Shown in pieces: positions 57,801 through 64,000 of a DNA stretch of 64,000 nt. Under the pieces are notes generated by a model. The model did no database searches, was not told where the DNA came from, and saw only the letters and a program-made list of their open reading frames with translations. Numbering within the stretch: the first letter of the stretch is position 1; every line of letters starts with the position of its first letter. The stretch is from Dipylidium caninum (Eukaryota; Platyhelminthes; Cestoda; Cyclophyllidea; Dipylidiidae), in assembly GCA_017562135.1 (NCBI GenBank), contig QEYB01000228.1, positions 558,001 through 622,000 on the forward strand. The letters run 5' to 3'. A program made the translations under genes and the position numbers.

Positions 57801-58500
57801 GGGTCGTTTCACCACAAAGACCAAAGCTTGGGCAGTGTAATACTCTTAATTGTCATACAATCACTCCACAAAAGGGGACTTTTAAATTTTCATAACATTT
57901 TATCGTCACTCGTAGAATAGTTCATGAAGGAGTTTGTCCGAGGAGCACGCACAAGACTATGTGGTGAAGAACTGTACATGGAGAGGTGTATTTCATGAGC
58001 GCCGACTCCACCTAATGCAGTAATTACAAAATGTTCCCCTTGAGCACATTAATGATGTATTCAAACAAGTGCTTAAAATGCCTGAAGTCGCGCCTTTTTG
58101 TCACGTGCTACTTTTAGCGAAATGAGTAGAAGGTCTCAGATCCCTCCATTTTACCTTAACTACCGCATTTTGCCAATCCCTTTCTTCAATCCAGCTCAGT
58201 TGAATGAAGAAAAAGAAAAATTTTGTATGTTTTTTGTTGAGTTCTCTCAACTATGACCTCTGCCGAACGGCGGTCATGCAAATTCCCACTATGGAGCATT
58301 CAAATGCTGGGATGGAATTCGCAAGTGAAATTCTTTCACCATCCCAGTTCCTCCTCTTCCATCGCCATCCAACCCACTGGAATGTTAGTCACTACCCTTC
58401 AGCGCAGCCATTAGGCTACCCTCGTACGTGCGCGCTGACTCGTGTAATTAACTCCGTTGTGAAGATGAGTTTCCTCTTAACTTAACATTTTACTGCCATG
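54861..58500. other. AT-rich intergenic region, second part
   Basis: Mostly AT-rich with no recognised gene. It contains repeat copy B (about 57.92-58.07 kb) and a short minus-strand frame (57653-57447) that starts with ATG and shares a 29-base block with 51152-51180. Confidence 0.55.
57922..58066 (+). repeat. Dispersed repeat, copy B
   Basis: Diverged copy of the element at 52935-53080, in the same orientation about 5 kb away. The shared block order is described under copy A. Confidence 0.6.
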
Positions 58501-60131
58501 GCGAGCGGCTGAGCGATTTCGCGCATCACTGACCGTAAAGTGAGGCTTTTACCACTTTGCGGGAACGCATTTCCGGCGACAAAGACTCACAAGTTGCCCT
58601 GTCGCCCGAAGTGCTCTTCCCTAACTCGACTTCCTCTGTCTCGTTCGCAAACGAGCCTCTCACGTTTGTGACGAGATGAAGACAGGACCGCGCCTTAGCC
58701 TATCGCCCTCGGACGGAGGCCACAGGGCGACAGGAGCGACAACCGCGTGGCGTGGAAGCTTGTCAATCGTTGCGCTTGCCCTTCAACTCTCTCCTTCTCT
58801 CTCACCCACTTCTATCAACCGCCAAATTAATCGCTCAGTCCGCGGGCCAGTTCTCCTCGAAGGCGGGTGCAGCTCCAACGGTCCCGCTTCCACCGCGAGA
58901 GGGCATATTACGAATCAAGAGTGGATGGATTGACGAGCGACTCGACGGCAGAGGGAAAAGCAGTTGCGAGGAGATAGACTCCGACGATGTCAGCAACGGA
59001 AGCTCCGAAGAGGCTGCAATTGAAGCTGCATCGGGTGGATCTTTCGGTATCGTGTTTTCTGCCGAAGGCGAGACGTATGGTGACCTTTTTCGGGCGAGAG
59101 GGGGAGCCAGACAGTGGATGGAATTCCTGTGAGGCTGGCAGGAAGGTGGTTTTCGGCGATGGAGAAGGGGGTTCGCCACGGGAACTCAGACTGACCCTTT
59201 CCCGAGGGCGCATTTCACGTCCTCCCCTCGCTGAACGGCGAGCGAAGAGGACCGGAAAACGTCTTCGAATCGAGATTAGTTTAACACTGTGTCTGATTAT
59301 GCGCGATTGCCACTCGGTTTGTAATATCGTCAACGACGGCTCGGGGCTGAAATGGCCGTACGACGCAACCAGAAGGGTGATTCGTAGCCTCACTTCCACT
59401 GGGTTGTGTCGTCCGGCCTTTAAGTTGGCCTTCCAACGACCGCCTTCCAAGTCTGCAACGAACCTGAAATAACGTCTGAACATCGGTGTAGCTGCAGGGG
59501 CAACTTCGGCCCAGAACATCGAAACTGACAATCATAAAATTGACCAAAAAGCCCTTACGAAGTGGAGCTGTTTGTAGTCTCAGGTGCACACCCACGACAA
59601 GGAAAAATGAGCAAGTCGGGAGGAGAGCTCGCGCATAGCATCGCGTCTTCGGTTTCGTGGACGGCAGATCGCATTTGCGTTGGTCGTGGAGCGTCGGAAG
59701 GGGCGTGGGACGAGGGGCGAGGGCCGACGGAGGCGCGAAAGAGGTGGAGAGACAGAAAGGTGGGTGGCAGACGTCGATTCCCCTTTCCAAGCGCGCCAAT
59801 CGAGTCTGTCGAGGAAAAGAAACGAAAGGACCTCAGCGGGGTAATGACAAAGGAGGAGGAGGAGAGTCCCTGAGGCCGTCGGGTCCGGGATGGGTCGCAC
59901 CACCGTCCCACCATGCTCACCTTCATCCGTGAAATGGAAGCATTGACGATGACTAGTTGGGAATTCGATTTCCCATCTTTTTCTTGTTCTGCTCTCTTCC
60001 TTGTCTCTTTGTCTTTCCGGACTAAAGTAAGGCAATGAAATATTAAGTGGGAGGAAAGAGAAGAAGAAGGAAGATATGAAGGCAAAAGAGAGAAGAAAGA
60101 GAGTGAAACAGGAGCACGCTGAGCGTGTCCC
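58501..60131. other. GC-rich stretch upstream of CWC25 exon
   Basis: Open frames exist on both strands, for example 58752-59132 and 58987-59472 (+) and 58908-59531 (-), but none shows a known domain. The N-terminal exons of CWC25 should lie upstream on this strand. I searched by eye for its conserved KKSWHP start and did not find it. Confidence 0.4.
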
Positions 60132-60797
60132 ATGCCGGTGACGGTGGGATTGGAACAAAAAATTCGTCATTTTCGGCCGAAGTTTAAAAGTGGAGCAGAT
60201 AGGATGGCTAAAAGACAAAACACGTCTGGTGGCGGGCGGGCAGAAGAAGGTACACATTGGCGAAAAGGTGGAAGGAGAAGAAAAGGAGGAGGACGAAGAC
60301 GAGGATGGAAGAAGAAGAAGAAGAAGAAGAAGAGAAAGAAGAAGAAGAATGGAGAAGGCAGCATCATCGTAAGATATTCTGCCCGAGAGTGGAGGCCAAA
60401 AATCGCCTCGTCCACACCGCACGGCTCGGGGAGGCGCAGGAAAAGGTCGAGGTCTCCATCGTTGGCGCGAGGTCGCACAGCTGACGACCACGGTAGTTGC
60501 CGAGGCGGTGGCGGTGTTCGGCGCCGCACACAAGAGGAGATGGCAGCGCTGAGGGCGCAGATGGCAGCGGACGCGAAGGAGCGTGAGGCCGAGCGGAGCC
60601 AGCGTTTTGAGCGCCACCGCGCGGAGACGGCGAGGGAGGAGGCGGTGGAGGGCGAGGCACGCGCCACACATGGAGCCTCCTTTCTGCGTACACTCACTCT
60701 AGACCATGTGGCCTCCACGTCAGTTGAAGAGGGGGTGCAGAGGAAGGCCAAGTCGAGGCAACGGGGCGGCATGGACGAGAACTTTTTGAGGCGATGA
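60132..60797 (+). CDS. CWC25: CWC25 spliceosome-associated protein, terminal exon (partial)
   Basis: The C-terminal part of CWC25 (CCDC49), a factor that acts with Prp2/Prp16 to promote the first catalytic step of splicing in the nucleus. The frame contains a Lys-rich tract (KKKKKKKRKKKK), then an Arg/Ser segment (RRRKRSRSPSLARGR), and then TQEEMAALRAQMAADAKERE, corresponding to the conserved ELERKRQEMMENAKWREE block. The end has ASTSVEEGVQRK and MDENFLRR before the stop, like STSSLEDRVKRN and LEKNFMKR in human. The frame is open from 60123. The true 3' splice site is unknown and may lie inside, so the left edge is approximate. The N-terminal exons were not found in this window. Confidence 0.8.
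   Translation: MPVTVGLEQKIRHFRPKFKSGADRMAKRQNTSGGGRAEEGTHWRKGGRRRKGGGRRRGWKKKKKKKKRKKKKNGEGSIIVRYSAREWRPKIASSTPHGSGRRRKRSRSPSLARGRTADDHGSCRGGGGVRRRTQEEMAALRAQMAADAKEREAERSQRFERHRAETAREEAVEGEARATHGASFLRTLTLDHVASTSVEEGVQRKAKSRQRGGMDENFLRR
60307..60350. repeat. AAG/GAA trinucleotide repeat within CWC25
   Basis: An interrupted AAG tract read as Lys codons in the CWC25 frame. Lys-rich sequence is expected here in the family, so the repeat is probably translated. Confidence 0.7.
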
Positions 60798-60832
60798 GGC
60801 GGCGTCGAAGCTTCTCTGTCGCCCTCTTTGTC

Positions 60833-60859
60833 TCCTCTCTCTCTCTCTCTCTCTCTCTC
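60833..60859. repeat. CT dinucleotide repeat in CWC25 3' UTR
   Basis: A near-perfect (CT)n tract about 40 bases after the CWC25 stop codon and before its poly(A) signal. Confidence 0.8.
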
Positions 60860-60899
60860 CCCTCTCCTTTCCCCTCCAGTTTGTGCATGTGTTTGTGTA

Positions 60900-60905
60900 A
60901 ATAAA
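60900..60905 (+). terminator. Poly(A) signal of CWC25
   Basis: AATAAA lies 103 bases after the stop codon and is the first such hexamer downstream. Confidence 0.6.
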
Positions 60906-60939
60906 ACTCCTCCTGCCTGCCTCCTGTCTCACGACGAAC

Positions 60940-61640
60940 GCCTTCTCCACGGGAGGCGTCTCGAACTCATGCGGACCGCGGGGCCCGCGGAGGCGGCCTC
61001 AGGCACGCGTGAGGCAAGGAAGTTGCTCTCGCGTCTCTCTGTGGGTTCTCGTGGGAAGTGGGTGACAGACGTGGCGGGGAGCGCTTTGAGCTCGGCTGAT
61101 GCAGTGCCATCGGGAGTCACCACCGCCACGGTCGAGAACGCGAGAGGAGGTGGGAAGGTGGCCGCAACGCCGAGGCGCTGCAAACGCTGCAGTCTACCAC
61201 ACGCCATCGTCTCCCCCGCCAATCGGCAGGTGTCAGTGAGTCCCTCCACGGACCGTCTACTCCTCTCCTCTCCTCCTCTCCTCCTCTCCTCTCTTTCAAC
61301 GTCCACCTCCAGAAGTCTCGTCGTGAGTTGCGTAGTGGAATCGGCTCGGAAACTGATCCTCCTTCAAGCGAGTCCGTCCGCTGAACCGTCATCTGCTGCT
61401 CCGACATTTCTGCGCAGGCGCTGACAGAAACGCGACCCCGCGGAGTTGAGCCACCGTGTCGAGGCGGTGCACCTCGACGCTGCACCACACGTCTACTCTG
61501 TGGCGCTTAAGTACGGCGTTCATTGCATCGCCATTTGGCGTGACAGCGTCCCCACACCGCCTTCGCCTTCCGCCGCGTGTGGGGACGACGGAGGCGCGGA
61601 GTTGGGCGAAGTGTGTGAGCGAGTGAGTGGGTGAGTGACG
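60940..61640 (+). CDS. Unrecognised candidate gene
   Basis: Between CWC25 and syntaxin several plus-strand pieces look protein-like. One follows a CTCCAG at about 61310 and reads KSRRELRSGIGSETDPPSSE. Another, after a GACAG near 61428, reads HVYSVALKYGVHCIAIWRDS within a frame that stays open to a TGA near 61632. Short introns would be needed between them. No family is recognised. Alternatively this is CWC25 3' flanking sequence with chance frames. Confidence 0.25.
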
Positions 61641-62539
61641 ACTTGAGTGCTCTGCCACTTGTCACATCGTCATCCACTGGCTGGTGGCTGCCATCTCGGT
61701 CGCGTCCAGCGGAGGTGAGAGTCCACACGCCTCAGAGGCGTCCCCAAATGGCAGTAATTCCCACTTCCCTCTTCTCCTCTTCTCGCCATTCTTGTCTTTC
61801 CATGTGGGTGATTAGAACATCGACACGTTGATTTGGGCAAGCGTCCACTGTCGGTTCATCTGCCGATTGGTCTGGTCGTAAAGCAGTCGCCATGGTGGGA
61901 GCAACACAGAGTATCGTCTGCGGTTGAGACTGAAGTATTTTAGGGGCTAAGGACAGACCAAGGTTTTATCAGTCAGCCCTCATTGCCTAAGCAGTTAAAA
62001 TAAGGTTGACATTGAATGTTAGTAGAATAGCAGGGGAAACGCTGTGCTTTATTAATTATATACACAATATATGACTTTCTCTGACATTTACGGCGTTGTG
62101 TCATTGTTTGGGTAGGTCATATATGATCCATCTTTGACATAACAGAAAAAAGAGATAAACTAAAAGGAGGGTCCTTTGTTGCACCATGTCTTCCCAAATT
62201 ATGTTCCGATCAAATTTTCAATTGTTGCCGTTGCTGCGTACAGCTGCGCATTATAGCAATTTTGTTAACTAAGACCTCATTGTTTGTAACTTTTTTTGAT
62301 TTACTCCCTTTTGCGACTCTGACATAATGACATTTTAACCCGTATAAAAATGCATAAATTCCAACACCACAAACCCTTTACTGGTAAAATTTTGATACTC
62401 GAATATAATTCTGACTCTGTTATAATTACTCAATGTGGTTAGTTTTATTTTTCCCACATGCTTAAAGTCCTTTATTTCTATTGGCTGGGGAGTTCTCTGC
62501 GCTCCGCGAGGGCTCGCCTTCTCCTCTATCCGCTTATAC
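61641..62539. other. Intergenic region before syntaxin
   Basis: GC-rich until about 61.86 kb and AT-rich after it. No coding sequence is recognised. The syntaxin promoter should be here. Confidence 0.6.
62480..62484. promoter_or_regulatory. Inverted CCAAT box upstream of syntaxin
   Basis: ATTGG lies 60 bases before the syntaxin start codon, in a short GC-richer block within AT-rich DNA. Its function is inferred from position. Confidence 0.3.
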
Positions 62540-63502
62540 ATGACGCGGGATAGATTAGCCGAACTCAAAGTTGTAATGTTTGATTTTTTTGTTGTTTACA
62601 TGTTAAATAGCGTTATAAGGTCGTGAATGGAGGCACGGGTAGGGTTGAACCGTCAGAAAGTGTCGAAATACTTGATTCCTATCTCGACAGAGTTGATAGA
62701 ACTACGAAGCTGGTTGATGAGATTTATGATAATGTTGCTCAAATAAAAGCCTCCCAGTTACGTTTGCTCTCGAATCCCACGGCGGACCCAGGTTTGTCCA
62801 CTTATTCCCCTTAATTTCCAGTGACGTCGGCTCGTCTGGAATGAACAAATGCGTAGTCTGAAAAACCTTTCTTTTCTTGTTGGTAAAGAGCTTAAAGGTG
62901 AGGTTTTTTATGTTACTCATTTTTGCAGCTTTGGAAGAAAGCACCAAAACTGAGCGCCTTTTACCGACTGGCAGTATCGACCGTATTAAGGTCAATCAAA
63001 CATTCAGCTCTTTTGAAAGAAATTTCAAGCTGCTATGCAAGAATACAACCGCAGTCAACTAGATTATCGCGAAAAATGCAAATCAAGAATTAAGTTGCAG
63101 CTTCAAATAGCCGGTGCAGATTTTAACGATGAGAAGGTTGAAGATATGCTCGAATCTGATAATCCCTGCGTTTTCACTAACGCTGTAGGATTTTTTATTA
63201 GTTAACTGTCTCTAGTTAATGGAACAAACCACTGCAGCTAAGAAATCTCTTCTAGAAATAGAGGCTCGTCATGCGGATATCGTCAAACTGGAGAAAAGCA
63301 TTGAGGAAATGAGAGAAATGTTTGCTCAAATTGCCTTACTAGTCGACCAACAGGTAAATTTTGTAGATCATCACTACGTCTATTACTCTAGGGTGATATG
63401 ATTGACAACATTGAACACAATGTTAGTATGACAGTTGACAGTGTACAGGCCGCTAAGGTTTCTGTCGGGAAAGCTGTAAATAAGAAAAAAAGTATGACAA
63501 AG
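62540..63502 (+). CDS. STX1A: Syntaxin-1-like SNARE, 5' part of gene
   Basis: Six exons: 62540-62569, 62611-62791, 62822-62897, 62929-63184, 63216-63353 and 63392-63502. Syntaxin is the plasma-membrane Qa-SNARE for synaptic vesicle fusion. The start MTRDRLAELK matches fly MTKDRLAALH. Habc helices follow (LDSYLDRVDRTTKLVDEIYD; EQMRSLKNLSFLVGKELK; FQAAMQEYNRSQLDYREKCK). The linker EDMLESDNP leads into the SNARE motif (EIEARHADIVKLEKSIEEMR). The zero-layer Gln is the last codon of exon 5, before GDMIDNIEHNV. Introns are only 41, 30, 31, 31 and 38 nt. Exon 3 has one extra base (T at 62842), and exon 4 lacks one A in the run at 63020-63022; each breaks the frame. The membrane anchor is not in this part. 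The precise syntaxin subtype is inferred. Confidence 0.88.
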
Positions 63503-64000
63503 GTAAGTAGGTCGTTTTTTATAATTTTTCCACAAAACTAATTTTCTCTCATCACTGTTTTCGGAGATGTCTTCCCCTGCGAAGGCTTTAATGCCTTAGC
63601 GAGGATCTAGTGTGCTTTTATATCGCTTTTTTTTCTTGAACGACCTGACTGCTTGAATCCGTCTGCACTCATTATTTGCTTTCCACCGTTTTTTGCTTTA
63701 GCGTTCATTCGACTCTCTTTTTCATTTATGCTGCTTGTTATTTTATGTGATCTTGCGAAAAACCAGTTGACTTAGAACTTGAGTTGACCTGCAAACTTAA
63801 TTGCCACTTTCTCAGTCATTTCGAATGTTCCCCTCGCTTCACCTCTGGGTTAATTCTATTTCCCATTAAAAGACGGTTTTTATTTCTCTTGAAACCCCTT
63901 TTCTTCTCTCCTTAGCGATTCGTCGCTAATCTCTTGATGGTGCCTTCATCTCCGCTTAATTCGCGTTGCTTATACGGTTGACTTAAGCCTGGTGCACTTC
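63503..64000 (+). other. Syntaxin intron or 3' region to window end
   Basis: It begins with donor GTAAGT after the last SNARE-motif exon. A conserved hydrophobic anchor exon is expected next. A short frame after CTTTAG at about 63704 reads SLFHLCCLLFYVIL and then stops. It is hydrophobic but too short and not family-like, so I do not call it. Confidence 0.4.

Noticed and set aside
59580..60671. 363-codon minus-strand open frame, the longest in the right-hand part after Kv4 exon 1
   Set aside because: It is antisense to the CWC25 exon over its 5' half, is dominated by Leu, Ser, Pro and poly-Phe/poly-Leu from repeats, and shows no domain. The plus-strand CWC25 match explains the openness.
63704..63775. 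Hydrophobic frame after CTTTAG as the syntaxin membrane anchor
   Set aside because: The hydrophobic run is only about 14 residues, lacks the usual basic residues before it, and does not resemble syntaxin anchors.
1..64000. Bacterial features, CRISPR arrays, rRNA, tRNA and transposons with coding capacity
   Set aside because: No operon-like gene packing, regularly spaced repeats, rRNA motifs, tRNA B-box context or reverse transcriptase/transposase motifs were seen on either strand by eye.

Overview
This is a 64 kb piece of animal nuclear genome. Five protein genes are recognisable by family: a core Sm protein, an SH2B/Lnk-type adaptor, a Shal-type (Kv4) potassium channel, the splicing factor CWC25 and a neuronal-type syntaxin. 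All are interrupted by canonical GT-AG introns except the Sm gene. Kv4, SH2B and a syntaxin-1-like SNARE together require a nervous-system-bearing metazoan. The very short introns (30-41 nt) next to kilobase introns, the large size of the non-coding parts and the absence of any vertebrate-like features make me lean to a flatworm, perhaps a cestode, but the sequence alone does not prove this.

Layout. 1-5000: no recognised gene, with a cluster of CCAAT boxes near 1.2 kb. 5001-5252: intronless SmF gene (+). 6342-21736: complete seven-exon SH2B adaptor gene (-), 922 codons, every splice phase consistent. 21737-23994: AT-rich intergenic space shared by two head-to-head genes. 23995 to about 44924: Kv4/Shal channel (+), five exons, with an 11 kb intron that splits the selectivity-filter codon. 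44925-51340: GC-rich, with several unrecognised candidate exons. 51340-58500: AT-rich, with two diverged copies of a dispersed repeat. 53.85-54.85 kb (-): an unrecognised candidate coding region. 60132-60797: terminal exon of CWC25 (+). 60.9-61.7 kb: possible unrecognised gene. 62540 to the window end: first six coding exons of a syntaxin (+); its membrane anchor lies beyond the window or is unrecognised.

The genes do not form an operon or a single pathway. SmF and CWC25 act in splicing; Kv4 and syntaxin act in excitable and secreting cells; SH2B acts in receptor tyrosine-kinase signalling. I see no mobile element with coding capacity, no rRNA or tRNA gene, and no CRISPR.

Three single-base indels break otherwise well-conserved exons (one in Kv4, two in syntaxin), while SH2B and SmF are intact. 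Residual assembly error is the simplest reading. I found no convincing wholly new biological system. The most interesting points are the 30-41 nt introns, the interrupted SH2 domain with a conserved C-terminal tyrosine motif, an in-frame hydrophobic segment that may be a facultative intron, and strand asymmetry that flips with gene direction.
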